Part shown: positions 32,862-41,849 of the stretch, piece by piece
Numbering within the stretch: the stretch's first letter is position 1
How the letters are laid out: every line of letters begins with the position of its first letter
DNA from: Streptomyces sp. S.PB5
Lineage (GTDB): Bacteria; Actinomycetota; Actinomycetes; Streptomycetales; Streptomycetaceae
Length of the DNA: 64,000 nucleotides
Direction of reading: 5' to 3'
NCBI RefSeq assembly: GCF_030403745.1
Contig: NZ_JAQMWP010000006.1
Location: 1 to 64,000, forward strand
Made by a program: the position numbers and the translations under genes
Notes under the pieces: generated by a model
Seen by the model: the letters and a program-made list of their open reading frames with translations, nothing else
Databases searched by the model: none
Told to the model about the DNA's origin: nothing

Positions 32862-34573
32862 TCCCCAGCATCCACGACCGCGGCAGCGAGACGATCGGGC
32901 TCATCAACTACCTCTACGGCCCTGGTACCGCAGAGGAGCACATCGACCCGCACCTGGTGGCCGCCTTCGACCCGCTCACCCCCGACCCCGGCCGTGAACC
33001 GAAGGCCACCTACGAACAACTCCAACGCCTGCTCGACCAGCCCGTCAATGCCCTGCCCGCCGGCAAGCGACCCGAGAAGCACGTATGGCACCTGTCCGTA
33101 CGGGCCGCCCCGGAGGACCCGATCCTGTCCGACGAGGACTGGGCGGCCGTCGCCCGCCGCATGGTCGCCGCCACCGGTATCGCCCCCGACGGCGACGAGC
33201 AAGCCTGCCGGTGGGCAGCCGTCCGGCACGCCGACGACCACATCCATATCATCGCCACCCTCGTCCGCGACGACGGCCGCCGGCCCCGCCTGCACAACGA
33301 GGCCCGCCGCGCCCAGGACGAATGCCGCCGCATCGAAGTGGACTACGACCTGCGCCGCGTGCCGGCCGGGGACGGCACCGCCGCCAAGCGGCCGACCAGT
33401 GCCGAACGGCACAAGGCCGAACGCGAGGGGCGGGACCGTACTGCCCGCGAGGAGCTGCGCGAGACCGTGCGCCGCGCGGTGGCCGGCGCGACCAGTGAGG
33501 AGGAGTTCCTCGACCGCCTCAGGGCCGCCGGGCTTCTCGTACGCACCAGGGTGCTGCCCTCCGGCGACTTGCAGGGGTACACGGTCGCCCTGCCCGACGA
33601 CCGTAACGGGGACAACGAGCCCGTCTACTACGCCGGGTCCACCCTCACCCCCGATCTGTCTCTGCCCCGAATCCGCAAACGCTTCTCCGACGGCACCCCG
33701 AACCAGGGCCCGGACACCAGGCCCTCCGCCCAGGCCCCGAGCGGGCCCGCGACGGCACGGCGCCGGACGGCCACAGCCGCATGGCAGGCGGTGCTGGTCA
33801 TCGATCGCGGTGGGGACGCCGAGGTGGCCGCGCACATCACCGCCGCCGGAGAGTTCCTGGACGCGCTCGCCAAGACCTCCGCCGCCCACACACGCGCCGA
33901 ACTGCGCGAGGCAGCTTTCGTGTTCGAGCGGGCCACCCGCTCCCACGTCCAGGCCGAACGCGGGCACGACCGCGCCCTACGCCAGGCCGCCCGCGACCTC
34001 GTCCGCAGCGGCCCCGCCCTCGGCCGCGGAGAAGACGGCGCCACCACGGCCATGGCCATCGACATGCTGTTCTTCCTCGTCACCGCCACCGCCCACTGGC
34101 ACGCCAAGAAGAACCACGCCCAGCAGGCCGCTGCCGCACGCCAGGCCGCCGAGCACCTGCGCGCCGCCTACCAAGCCGCCGCGGGCATCCCACTGGCAGT
34201 GCTGTACCAGCGAGGCCGGCACCTGTCCCAGCCGCTTCGTCAGAGACAGGTTGCTCACCTCCGCCAGGCAGTGCCGGAGCTGGCGGAACAGGCTCTGGCC
34301 GAGCCGGGCTGGTTTGCGCTGGCCGCCACGCTCGCCGACGCCGAGGCAGCCGGACACGACCCGGCCGGGCTCCTGGCCGAAGCCGCTGAACGGCGGGAGC
34401 TCTCGACCGCGGACTCGATCACCGACGTCCTGGTGTGGCGGCTGCGCCGCATGGCCGATCTGCCCGCCGACGCCACCGCGATGCCCGTACGCGCCTCCAC
34501 TGCGGAGCCGGGCAACCGCCGCGTCACCCATCCCTTGGCGGGCCGAGACGATCAACCCCGCAGGGCGCGTTGA
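32858..34573 (+). CDS. mobA: MobA-type relaxase (HUH mobilization nuclease)
   Basis: 571 residues from GTG overlapping the mobC stop. Relaxase motifs: N-terminal GLINYLYGPGTAEEHIDPH with the candidate nucleophile Tyr near residue 18-20, HVWHLSVRA (about 75), and the three-His metal motif HADDHIHII (about 125). The C-terminal 300 residues are helical and Ala/Arg-rich, with HxxKxxH-like segments. It nicks oriT and leads the strand during conjugation using another element's translocation channel. Coupled to mobC. Confidence 0.92.
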   Translation: MIPSIHDRGSETIGLINYLYGPGTAEEHIDPHLVAAFDPLTPDPGREPKATYEQLQRLLDQPVNALPAGKRPEKHVWHLSVRAAPEDPILSDEDWAAVARRMVAATGIAPDGDEQACRWAAVRHADDHIHIIATLVRDDGRRPRLHNEARRAQDECRRIEVDYDLRRVPAGDGTAAKRPTSAERHKAEREGRDRTAREELRETVRRAVAGATSEEEFLDRLRAAGLLVRTRVLPSGDLQGYTVALPDDRNGDNEPVYYAGSTLTPDLSLPRIRKRFSDGTPNQGPDTRPSAQAPSGPATARRRTATAAWQAVLVIDRGGDAEVAAHITAAGEFLDALAKTSAAHTRAELREAAFVFERATRSHVQAERGHDRALRQAARDLVRSGPALGRGEDGATTAMAIDMLFFLVTATAHWHAKKNHAQQAAAARQAAEHLRAAYQAAAGIPLAVLYQRGRHLSQPLRQRQVAHLRQAVPELAEQALAEPGWFALAATLADAEAAGHDPAGLLAEAAERRELSTADSITDVLVWRLRRMADLPADATAMPVRASTAEPGNRRVTHPLAGRDDQPRRAR

Positions 34574-34705
34574 TTCCGGACATACGAAGAGCCCCCGTGC
34601 CGAGGCCGATGGGCTAAGTCAGTGGGAGACCTGGGCCTGGCGAACGATCATCGGAGCCGTTGCGGTGAGCGCGCCGCCCCCTCCGAGCCGGAACAGGCGG
34701 TGCGG

Positions 34706-34770
34706 GCGTTTCCTGAGTGAACAGTTCGAGCGTTTACTCAGGAAACGCTCCGCTCGTTTCCTAAGTGAAC
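34706..34770. repeat. Inverted and direct repeats between mobA and the convergent WbqC gene
   Basis: GCGTTTCCTGAGT (34706-34718) and its exact complement ACTCAGGAAACGC (34736-34748) form a 13-bp stem with a 17-nt loop. A third copy in direct orientation, CGTTTCCTAAGTGAACG (34754-34770), overlaps the WbqC stop. Probably a bidirectional terminator; alternative pairing among the three copies is possible. Confidence 0.65.
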
Positions 34771-35468
34771 GGGCGCGATCCGCGGGCGGCGAGTTGGCTC
34801 GCCAGTTCATCGGGGCCGACCGCGCTCAGCGCCCAGAGGCTGCTCGCTTGGCGGGCCCACAGCCAGAGCAGGTCATCCACAGGGGTGTGGAAGGGCAGCA
34901 CGGGAATGCCGTGGGCATCGAAGGGGTCGGCGTCAAGATAGCGCATACCGCCTGTGCCACACAGATAGTGGGTGCTGCCGGTGGCTGCCGCGAGATCCGC
35001 CAGGCGCTCGGAGCGACCTGGGCGGGTCGGGATCTCGCTGCTGTCCGACACACCCCCTGTCCAGCCAAGGACCGTGAGCAGGGCAATCGTCGATGCTTTC
35101 GCGGCGTCGGCCAGGCGGTCCGAGGTGTCGAGCGTGTCCAAGACCGCGTCGAGGACATTGGACACGGCTTTCCAGTGGGGGCTTCGGCCGTAGTACTGCC
35201 GCACCAGCAGATGGACCGTTCTGCGCGAGCGCTGGGGGTCAACGAGCCGCGCCTGGCCGATCAACGTCGAGCGCCCCTGAGGGAGATGCGTGGGCAGCGT
35301 GAGCCACTGCTGGCGTGCGGGCTCGTCCAGATCAGCAAGGCGGGCGCGGTGCTGGTAGTCGCGGCGCGCGAACTGGACGTCGTCCAGGACGATCCACCGG
35401 TCGGCGGCGTACAACTTGGCCAGCGTGGACAGCCTCGGGAAGAGATTCGGCTGGTGGATCGCGGACAC
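34761..35468 (-). CDS. WbqC family protein
   Basis: 235 residues from GTG 35468, giving MSAIHQPNLFPRLSTLAKLY, the canonical WbqC N-terminus (HQPNxFP). A longer ORF to 35549 would overlap the YdcF gene. Further family marks are WIVLDDVQFARRDYQHRAR and STHYLCGTGGMRYLD. WbqC-family proteins occur in glycan and small-molecule modification clusters, but their reaction is not well established. It follows the YdcF gene by 16 bp in a three-gene minus-strand operon. Confidence 0.85.
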   Translation of the reverse strand: MSAIHQPNLFPRLSTLAKLYAADRWIVLDDVQFARRDYQHRARLADLDEPARQQWLTLPTHLPQGRSTLIGQARLVDPQRSRRTVHLLVRQYYGRSPHWKAVSNVLDAVLDTLDTSDRLADAAKASTIALLTVLGWTGGVSDSSEIPTRPGRSERLADLAAATGSTHYLCGTGGMRYLDADPFDAHGIPVLPFHTPVDDLLWLWARQASSLWALSAVGPDELASQLAARGSRPFT

Positions 35469-35484
35469 CCCGCCCGGTGGCGGC

Positions 35485-36174
35485 TCAGGTGCCGATGAGA
35501 CGGCTGTCGAAGCCGGCCCGCAGAAGGCGCTCGTAAGCGTCATGCACATCCCCCGGTACGTCCTGCTCGACGGCGAAGCCGAGCTTCGGGTACTCGATCA
35601 CCCGCTGTAGGTCGCCGACGAGCATGTCGACGACGAGCTTCTCGTCACCGATGGACTTGATGTAGTCATCCAGCTCCAGTGGCTCGGAGGCGCAGATGAC
35701 CTCGGCCTCGGGCCACAGCTTGCGGCAAGTCGCGTAGGAGCGGCGCTCCATATAGGGCTTGGAAATCAGCAGCAGGGAACCGACCTCGACGCCGGCCTCG
35801 GCCAACAACTCCCTTGCGAACGTGATGTTCTGGCCGGTGTTCGCGGCCTTCGGCTCCACGAGGATCGCCTCGTCCGGCACCCCCAGGCTCAACGCATGCT
35901 CCCGGTAGTGCACGGCCTCGCCGCGCGGGAAGCGGGCCCGGGTGGTGGGGCTGTTGCCGCCGCTGAACACCACGACCGGGAAGAGGCCAGCGCGGTAGAG
36001 GTCGGCTGCCGTGGTCGCGACGCCCAGGTCGTGACTGCCGAGGCCAATCGCCGCCGAGCAGGGCCGCAGCTCGTGGCCCATCTGGTGGTAGTTCCAAATC
36101 TGTGTCGCGTCGTGGAACTGCTCGTCGGTGATCTGGCGCTGCTGGTGCTGCGGCACTGGCACTCCCTGGCTCAT
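35485..36174 (-). CDS. YdcF family (DUF218) protein
   Basis: 229 residues. The DUF218 Rossmann-like fold is indicated by AAIGLGSHDLGVATTAADLY, VVVFSGGNSPTTRARFPRGEAVHYREHALSLGVP in outline, LVEPKAANTGQNITFARELL and ISKPYMERRSYATCRKLWP. The protein is soluble, unlike membrane-anchored YdcF/SanA types. Function not known; the family binds nucleotide-like ligands. Its start overlaps the upstream regulator stop by 4 bp (ATGA). Confidence 0.87.
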   Translation of the reverse strand: MSQGVPVPQHQQRQITDEQFHDATQIWNYHQMGHELRPCSAAIGLGSHDLGVATTAADLYRAGLFPVVVFSGGNSPTTRARFPRGEAVHYREHALSLGVPDEAILVEPKAANTGQNITFARELLAEAGVEVGSLLLISKPYMERRSYATCRKLWPEAEVICASEPLELDDYIKSIGDEKLVVDMLVGDLQRVIEYPKLGFAVEQDVPGDVHDAYERLLRAGFDSRLIGT

Positions 36175-37214
36175 CCTTGCTGGCCCTTTCGGATGCCCTC
36201 GATGCTGCGCAGCTGGTGGCTCAGCCCGAACTGCCGGGCTACCTGCGCCGCCTGATCGAGGACGGACAGCCCATCATTCCGGGTCGCCGCATCCGACAGA
36301 AGGATGTGCCCGTACGCGGTGTCCAACCGCACGCGCTGCATCGGGGAGTCGACCGTGCCGGTGGTGCGCGCGATGTCGATGTAGTGCAGCGCCTGGTCGA
36401 GGTGTCCGGCGCCGCGGTAGGCCAGGGCCAGCTTCTGGTGTGCCACGGACCAGTCCTCCGGCTCACCGAGAGTCTCGAACTCGCAGGTGGCGGCGGCCAT
36501 GACCTCGGTGGCGTAGTCGTTGTCGCCCTCCTTGCTCAGCGCCGTACCCACCCACAGCCGGGCACGCGCCCGGTCACGCCGGCTCAGTCGCTCGTCCCGG
36601 GCAAGCTGCTCGTAGTGGCGGGCGGAGGCTTCCAGCTGGCCGGACATCTCCTGCACCACGGCCAGGGACAGCTCGATCTGGGCCACCCGGCGCGGGATCT
36701 CGAGTTCGCAGAACATGCCGCGCGCGGTGAGGTACGACTGGCGGGCGGAGAGCGGACCGAGAATCGCTCCCTGGTCCCGCTGGACATCCCCGAGCAGCAC
36801 CAGTGAACGGCCGTACAGATACAGGCCCTTGTCGTCGAGGTCCCTGGGGTCGTGCCTGCCCAGCCAGCGGTTGAGCAGCGTCGAGGCGAAGGGGAAGTTC
36901 TGACGGCTCACGCAGACCACGGCACGCTCAATGTCCTCGGTCCACGTCTCATAGGCCGCCGGGCGCACGCTCTTCCGCTCCGGGAACAGCAGCGCTTCGA
37001 GTCGGGCATGGGCCGCGGAGTCGGCGCGGGCGAGGGCCGTGTCGAGGATGGCCTGCGTATCGGGCCGGGGATGTGTTTCGGCGCCCAGGCTCTCCCACTT
37101 GGCCACCGTGCGCAGGGCCACGCCGAGGTGGTCGGCGAAGGCGCGGGTGCTCATGCGCAGCGCGGCACGCAGGGCGCTCGCCTCCCGGCCACTCCACTGC
37201 TGCACGCTGACCAC
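36171..37214 (-). CDS. HTH-TPR transcriptional regulator
   Basis: 347 residues. An N-terminal XRE-like helix-turn-helix (about 10-40, LRMSTRAFADHLGVALRTVAKWE) is followed by a long array of helical TPR-like repeats (for example ARHYEQLARDERLSRRDRAR, AYRGAGHLDQALHYIDIART). Such regulators often control adjacent cargo and respond to small peptides or ligands. It heads the minus-strand operon with YdcF and WbqC and faces the plus-strand genes from 37335. Confidence 0.82.
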   Translation of the reverse strand: MVSVQQWSGREASALRAALRMSTRAFADHLGVALRTVAKWESLGAETHPRPDTQAILDTALARADSAAHARLEALLFPERKSVRPAAYETWTEDIERAVVCVSRQNFPFASTLLNRWLGRHDPRDLDDKGLYLYGRSLVLLGDVQRDQGAILGPLSARQSYLTARGMFCELEIPRRVAQIELSLAVVQEMSGQLEASARHYEQLARDERLSRRDRARARLWVGTALSKEGDNDYATEVMAAATCEFETLGEPEDWSVAHQKLALAYRGAGHLDQALHYIDIARTTGTVDSPMQRVRLDTAYGHILLSDAATRNDGLSVLDQAAQVARQFGLSHQLRSIEGIRKGQQG

Positions 37215-37334
37215 GGATTACCTCCCTCCGTCACGTATGGAAGCACTCTCGGTGACCATGCGGGGCTCGAAGTGCAACGGAAGTACAACAGCAGGTCATT
37301 TCAAGGCCGTTCGCAACGGCCGACGCTCTTGGTC

Positions 37335-37739
37335 ATGGACGACGAACCCATCACCGAACTCCGCTCCGTCACCGGCCCGCGCGTCTTCGGCTACCTGCGC
37401 CACATCACCGGCAGCGCAGCCCGCCACACGGCGCTCACCGGCTGCCTCACCGAGTACTGCCGTAGCCACGAGCTGACGCTGTGCGGCGTCTTCACCGACC
37501 GCGAGCCGACCGTCACCACCCGTGCCCCCGCCTTCATCGGTCTGCTCGACGCCCTCGAACTGCCCGACGCCTACGGTGTCCTGGTACCCGCGCTCGGCCA
37601 CCTCGGCCCCAGGCCAGTTGCCGCCGAGCGCAAGCGGCAGATAACAGCAACCGGCGTCCGTCTGATCGTGGTTCGTTCCGCGAGACCACAAGCGGGCAGC
37701 AAGCGCCTTGTCCGCCTCCAGCAGCATGGAGGCACCTGA
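37335..37739 (+). CDS. Serine-recombinase N-domain-like protein without catalytic Ser
   Basis: 134 residues from ATG 37335. The pattern FGYLRHITGSAARHTALTG, EYCRSHELTLCGVFTDRE and LPDAYGVLVPALGHLG resembles the resolvase N-terminal fold, but the catalytic Ser of YxRVS is absent and there is no DNA-binding domain. Likely a non-catalytic homologue of unknown role. The stop overlaps the next start (TGATG). Confidence 0.55.
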   Translation: MDDEPITELRSVTGPRVFGYLRHITGSAARHTALTGCLTEYCRSHELTLCGVFTDREPTVTTRAPAFIGLLDALELPDAYGVLVPALGHLGPRPVAAERKRQITATGVRLIVVRSARPQAGSKRLVRLQQHGGT

Positions 37740-38143
37740 TGTCTGTACGTACCGCGCTGCGCCGCGCCCCGATGGTCGGCGACATTCCCGGACTGCGCAT
37801 GCTGCAAGTCGGTGACGAGTGGGACCTCGTACGAACGTCCGCGGAGGTCGGTCTCCTGGCCCTGGACCACCTGCGTGCCATCGGCGCCCCGATCGGACCG
37901 GTGCTCTACGACGGCCCCCACGAACGCCTCTACTACGCGATCCAGACCGGCACCACCGACCGCGACTGGGGCGACCTTCCGGTCCGGCGCCTCTCCCGCA
38001 ACTCATGGCTCGTCGCACCCGGCCTGGAGCTGATGGACGACTGGTTCGGCGGCTGGTGCGAGCTGCCGGACGACGACACCCTCACCGACCCGAGCCTCCT
38101 GCGCGCCGCACTCCAACACCCGTACGTGGCCGACACCCACTAG
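37739..38143 (+). CDS. Conserved hypothetical protein of the cargo cluster
   Basis: 134 residues. Visible features are a helical N-terminus and a beta-rich middle (GPVLYDGPHERLYYAIQTG, WGDLPVRRLSRNSWLVAPG) ending in DDWFGGWCELPDDDTLTDP. No family with a known function is recognised. It is translationally coupled to the preceding gene and is followed after 48 bp by the synthetase-like gene. Confidence 0.65.
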   Translation: MSVRTALRRAPMVGDIPGLRMLQVGDEWDLVRTSAEVGLLALDHLRAIGAPIGPVLYDGPHERLYYAIQTGTTDRDWGDLPVRRLSRNSWLVAPGLELMDDWFGGWCELPDDDTLTDPSLLRAALQHPYVADTH

Positions 38144-38191
38144 GACGCGACCACGCGCCCCCCGTTTCGACCCGACCGCAAGGGGACATCC

Positions 38192-39313
38192 GTGACGACC
38201 CACCCCGTCTCCCCGAATACCGTCCTGGCCAACGCCCTGCTCCGCGCCGAGGACGTCCTGACCCCGCGCATCCTGGCCACCCCGCCGGCGCGGATCGTGC
38301 TCGTCGTCGGCACCCAGATCAACGGCGCCCCGCACATCGGCACCTCCCTCGTGCAGTCCCTGGCCTTCGCGATGGCGGCCCGCCTGTGCGACCGCTTCGG
38401 CATCCGCACCGAGGTCTTGTTCAGCGCCCTCGACAACGCCCCGTACCAGTTGGCCACCGACCCGGTCAGCGGTCACCACTACCAGCGGGCGTATGCCCAG
38501 GCCGCCGACACACAGGCCGTCACCGACCTCGTCGACGCCCTCTACCAGCCCCTGTTCACCACCCTGTCCCGGCGCCTGGGCATCCCCTACCGCATCGAGA
38601 CCTACACCCAGCAGCAGGCCGACGAGCACTTCCGCCGCACCTGGCTACGGCTCCTCCCCCGCCTCGACGCCGCCCGCTGGTGGCTCTCCCCCTCCACCGG
38701 CACCCCGCACCTCCGTATCCCCTGCCCCCAGCCCGGCTGCGGCTGGGCCGAGAAACACGCCGAGCGCACCCTCGTACACCTCACCGACCGCGACACAGCC
38801 ACCGTCGCCGCCATCTGCCTACACCACGGCCCCTACCAGGCCGCCATCACACCCACCGCCGGCGCCTACCTCGACCTGGCCACCCTGTACCGCAACCTCG
38901 TCAAGGAACTAGCTCTGACCAACCCGCGGGAGGGCGGCACCTTGCACGTCATGGTCAAGGGCGGTGACTGGATCTTCGGCTCCCTCCTCATCGACGAGGC
39001 CCTCCAAGCCGTCGGTCTCACCCGCGCCCAACTCCCCGCCCGCCTGTTCTGCCCCCAGGTCGTCACCGACACCGGCGCCAAACTCTCCAAGTCCCTGATC
39101 CGTGAAGGACGCGCCACCTTGCCGACAGGCGGGGCGGACTGGATGCTCGACACCCGGCAGTGGCCCGGCAACGTCACCGAGTACACCGAGCAACTGCTGG
39201 CCCTGACTGAAACGATGCTCTCCGACCCCCGCCATTTCTTCCGCTCGTACTCCGCAGCCGAGATCGGCCGCATGATGACCGCCCCAGCGCCCAGGAGCGT
39301 CCCCGCGCCATGA
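38192..39313 (+). CDS. Class I aminoacyl-tRNA-synthetase-like protein, catalytic domain only
   Basis: 373 residues from GTG. The Rossmann fold of class I synthetases is shown by a HIGH-like motif in NGAPHIGTSLVQSL (about residue 44) and a KMSKS-like motif GAKLSKSLI (about 300). A zinc-ribbon-like insertion (CPQPGCGW...CLHH) lies around 178-215. It resembles class I Lys/ArgRS-type cores but lacks an anticodon-binding domain and is too short for a housekeeping enzyme. It may adenylate an amino acid for a ligation reaction, as MshC does; this is inference. It overlaps the ASCH gene (ATGA). Confidence 0.75.
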   Translation: MTTHPVSPNTVLANALLRAEDVLTPRILATPPARIVLVVGTQINGAPHIGTSLVQSLAFAMAARLCDRFGIRTEVLFSALDNAPYQLATDPVSGHHYQRAYAQAADTQAVTDLVDALYQPLFTTLSRRLGIPYRIETYTQQQADEHFRRTWLRLLPRLDAARWWLSPSTGTPHLRIPCPQPGCGWAEKHAERTLVHLTDRDTATVAAICLHHGPYQAAITPTAGAYLDLATLYRNLVKELALTNPREGGTLHVMVKGGDWIFGSLLIDEALQAVGLTRAQLPARLFCPQVVTDTGAKLSKSLIREGRATLPTGGADWMLDTRQWPGNVTEYTEQLLALTETMLSDPRHFFRSYSAAEIGRMMTAPAPRSVPAP

Positions 39314-39660
39314 CCGACACCACCACCCGCGTCCGCGAACTCAACCTCTACCGGCAGTACTTCGACCTCGTCGCCGCGGGCACCAAGACCGTCGAGGTAC
39401 GGGTGAAATACCCGCACCTCACCGACCTCGCCGCAGGCGACACCATCCGCTTCCGTATCAAGGGCACCGACGAGACCTGCGAAGTCAGGGTCATCAGGGT
39501 CACTGAGTACGCCGACTTCGAGGCCCTGCTCGACGACGAGGGTCCGGCCAACGTTAACCCGACCGCCACCCGCGACGAGCAACTGGCCAACATTCGCGCC
39601 ATCTACCCACCCAAGAAAGAAGCCCTCGGCGCGCTCGCCATCGAGATTGGTCTCCTGTAG
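39310..39660 (+). CDS. ASCH-domain protein
   Basis: 116 residues. The PUA-like ASCH fold is indicated by the N-terminal YFDLVAAGTKTVEVRVKYPH, then LAAGDTIRFRIKG, and the late strand LGALAIEIGLL. ASCH domains are predicted to bind RNA or modified nucleotides. The start overlaps the stop of the synthetase-like gene, so the two products are likely used together. Confidence 0.85.
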   Translation: MTDTTTRVRELNLYRQYFDLVAAGTKTVEVRVKYPHLTDLAAGDTIRFRIKGTDETCEVRVIRVTEYADFEALLDDEGPANVNPTATRDEQLANIRAIYPPKKEALGALAIEIGLL

Positions 39661-39760
39661 CCCTGATCTACCGGTCGCGCGCCCCAGCCCTCAGACCGAA
39701 CCGTGCCACCAACACCCCCTTCACAGAACATGCGTTCGACGTGAAGGATGGGGGCGATCG

Positions 39761-39777
39761 CGTGCCAGTTCGGCACG
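39761..39777. promoter_or_regulatory. Short palindrome upstream of the three-Cys-motif gene
   Basis: CGTGCC-AGTTC-GGCACG, a 6-bp perfect inverted repeat in the 197-bp gap before the three-Cys-motif gene. Possible operator. Confidence 0.35.
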
Positions 39778-39857
39778 TCGCTCGTTAGGCAGCGCAGTCG
39801 AGGCGCCGGGCGGACAAGCGCTGATGGCCCTTGTCCGCCCGCTACGGGAGGGGACCC

Positions 39858-40613
39858 ATGGGCGATCGCAGCTCAATCGAGTGGACTGAGGCGACCTGGA
39901 ACCCCACCACGGGATGCGACCAGGTCTCTCCCGGATGCGACAACTGCTACGCCCTTACGTTATCCAGGCGACTCAAAGCCATGGGCGTTGCCAAGTACCA
40001 GGCTGACGGAGATCCCAGGACATCCGGCCCAGGTTTCGGCCTCGCGCCGCACCCGGACACGCTGGCCATTCCCCGCCAGTGGAAGGCCCCACGGATGGTC
40101 TTCGTCAATTCCATGAGCGACCTCTTCCACGCCAAGGTCCCCCTGGACTTCGTTCGGCAGGTGTTCCAGGTAATCGCCGAGACACCTCAGCACACCTACC
40201 AACTACTGACCAAGAGAGCCCGCAGACTGCGACGGGTAGCCGGCGAACTCGACTGGCCCCCCAACCTATGGATGGGTGTCTCCGTCGAAGACGCCGACCA
40301 CCTCGATCGTGTCGATGACCTACGCCAAGTTCCGGCTGCTGTCCGCTTCCTGTCCTGCGAACCGCTGCTCGGTCCACTGACCGGTCTGCGCTTGGACGGC
40401 ATCGGCTGGGTCATCGCCGGCGGGGAGTCCGGCCCTCATCACCGCCCCGTGCGGGAGGAGTGGCTGGTGGACATCCGCGATGCCTGCAACGAGGCCGAAG
40501 TGCCCTTCTTCTTCAAACAATGGGGTGGCCGCAGCCCCAAGTCGGGCGGCCGTGAACTCGACGGAGCAACCTGGGACGAGATGCCTCCCCGGCTTCCTGC
40601 CGCAGTTCATTAA
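39858..40613 (+). CDS. Three-Cys-motif protein, phage Gp37/Gp68 family (DUF5131)
   Basis: 251 residues from ATG, with GGAGGGG 6 nt upstream. The N-terminal IEWTEATWNPTTGC..SPGCDNCYA carries the Cys-x6-Cys-x2-Cys cluster that names the family, followed by FVNSMSDLFH and LLTKRARRL. A GGESGPHHRPV motif and a FFKQWGG motif near the end are also typical. The cluster suggests an Fe-S or radical-SAM-like enzyme, but the reaction is unknown. It is followed by tcmP. Confidence 0.88.
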   Translation: MGDRSSIEWTEATWNPTTGCDQVSPGCDNCYALTLSRRLKAMGVAKYQADGDPRTSGPGFGLAPHPDTLAIPRQWKAPRMVFVNSMSDLFHAKVPLDFVRQVFQVIAETPQHTYQLLTKRARRLRRVAGELDWPPNLWMGVSVEDADHLDRVDDLRQVPAAVRFLSCEPLLGPLTGLRLDGIGWVIAGGESGPHHRPVREEWLVDIRDACNEAEVPFFFKQWGGRSPKSGGRELDGATWDEMPPRLPAAVH

Positions 40614-40713
40614 CAGCCAAAGTCCAGCAGGCGCCCGTACGCACTCTGGTGGCATATGGCAACGGTGTGTGACCCTCTCCCCAGCGGGGCCGACGGGAGT
40701 AGGGGGAGCGGTC

Positions 40714-41841
40714 GTGGCCGTACCGAAGGAAGCCGTGTGGGATCGCGATCCGCACACGGCAGCTAAACATGACTTATTGAAGCGGTACTTGGAAGCATGG
40801 GCGCCGATCCTGCTGTCACGGCATGACGTGATCAGCTACGCGGAGGGCTTCGCAGGGGCGGGTGTCTACAAACAGGGCGAGCCTGGCTCCCCGGTCATCG
40901 CCTACGACGTCTTCGCCGATGCTCTGCAGAGGTTCCCGAAGCGTATCCGCGTGATCCTGATGGAAGAGGATCCACGCCGGGTACAGGAACTGCAGCGCCA
41001 GATGGCGCGCGTCCGCACGCGGCGCACGGAGGACATCGCCAACCGCCTTGCCGTGGACATACGTCACGGAGACTTCCACCCTGCCCTCTTGCACAAGCTG
41101 CGGGGCATCGGCGCGCTGGGGAAGCCTCTCTTCGTCCTGCTGGACAGCTTCGGCGGACCCGACATCCCGTACTCGCTGCTGCACGAGTTGGGGAGCCAGC
41201 CCAGCACCGAAGTGATGGTGACCTTCGCGCCCAGCTTCCTCACCCGGTTTGCCGAGAAGCACGACGGCCACCGCCAACTCGGCGACGCAGCCTTCGGCAA
41301 CCAGGAGTGGCAAGCCGTATTCCAGCAGCCTTCCTCGCACAAGCTCACGTTCCTGCGCGAGCAATACCGGGGCACATTGCGCCAAGCTGGCTTCACGCAC
41401 ACGCTGTACTTCGAGATGGTCGACGAGGGCAACAGGAAGCTCTACCTGATCTTCGGCACCCGCCACGAACTGGGACTCGAGAAGATGAAGGACGCCATGT
41501 GGAAGGTGGACCCTTCCTACGGCGTCCGCTACCGCGACCCGAGGGACACCCAGCAACAGATGCTGGAGCTCGTATTCGAACCGGACACGGCTCCGCTGCG
41601 GCGGATCCTGCGTGACTACATCTCCGAAGCCCCCGATGGGCGAACCATCCCAGAGCTCAAGCGCTACACCCTCCTGGAAACCGTCTTCCGGCCTGCCCAG
41701 GTGATCGAGGCCGTCCGACAGCTACGTGAGACGGGCGCCGTGACGACGGACCCTCGTGCCATCAACACCAACACCCGAGTCCGCCTGGCGGTGACACCGC
41801 CAACTAGCCGTCCGTCGGCCGAGCAAGGCGCCCTCTGGTGA
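40714..41841 (+). CDS. tcmP: Three-Cys-motif partner protein TcmP
   Basis: 375 residues from GTG, with GGGGGAG 5 nt upstream. Typical TcmP segments are HTAAKHDLLKRYLEAWAPIL, YAEGFAGAGVY, a methyltransferase-like VILMEEDPRR and FVLLDSFGGPDIPYSLL. The C-terminus is a winged-helix-like region (LKRYTLLETVFRPAQVIEAV). The family is defined by pairing with the Gp37/Gp68 protein, as here. Its function is not established. This is the last gene before attR, a common position for defence-type cargo. Confidence 0.88.
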   Translation: MAVPKEAVWDRDPHTAAKHDLLKRYLEAWAPILLSRHDVISYAEGFAGAGVYKQGEPGSPVIAYDVFADALQRFPKRIRVILMEEDPRRVQELQRQMARVRTRRTEDIANRLAVDIRHGDFHPALLHKLRGIGALGKPLFVLLDSFGGPDIPYSLLHELGSQPSTEVMVTFAPSFLTRFAEKHDGHRQLGDAAFGNQEWQAVFQQPSSHKLTFLREQYRGTLRQAGFTHTLYFEMVDEGNRKLYLIFGTRHELGLEKMKDAMWKVDPSYGVRYRDPRDTQQQMLELVFEPDTAPLRRILRDYISEAPDGRTIPELKRYTLLETVFRPAQVIEAVRQLRETGAVTTDPRAINTNTRVRLAVTPPTSRPSAEQGALW

Positions 41842-41849
41842 CAGGTCCA

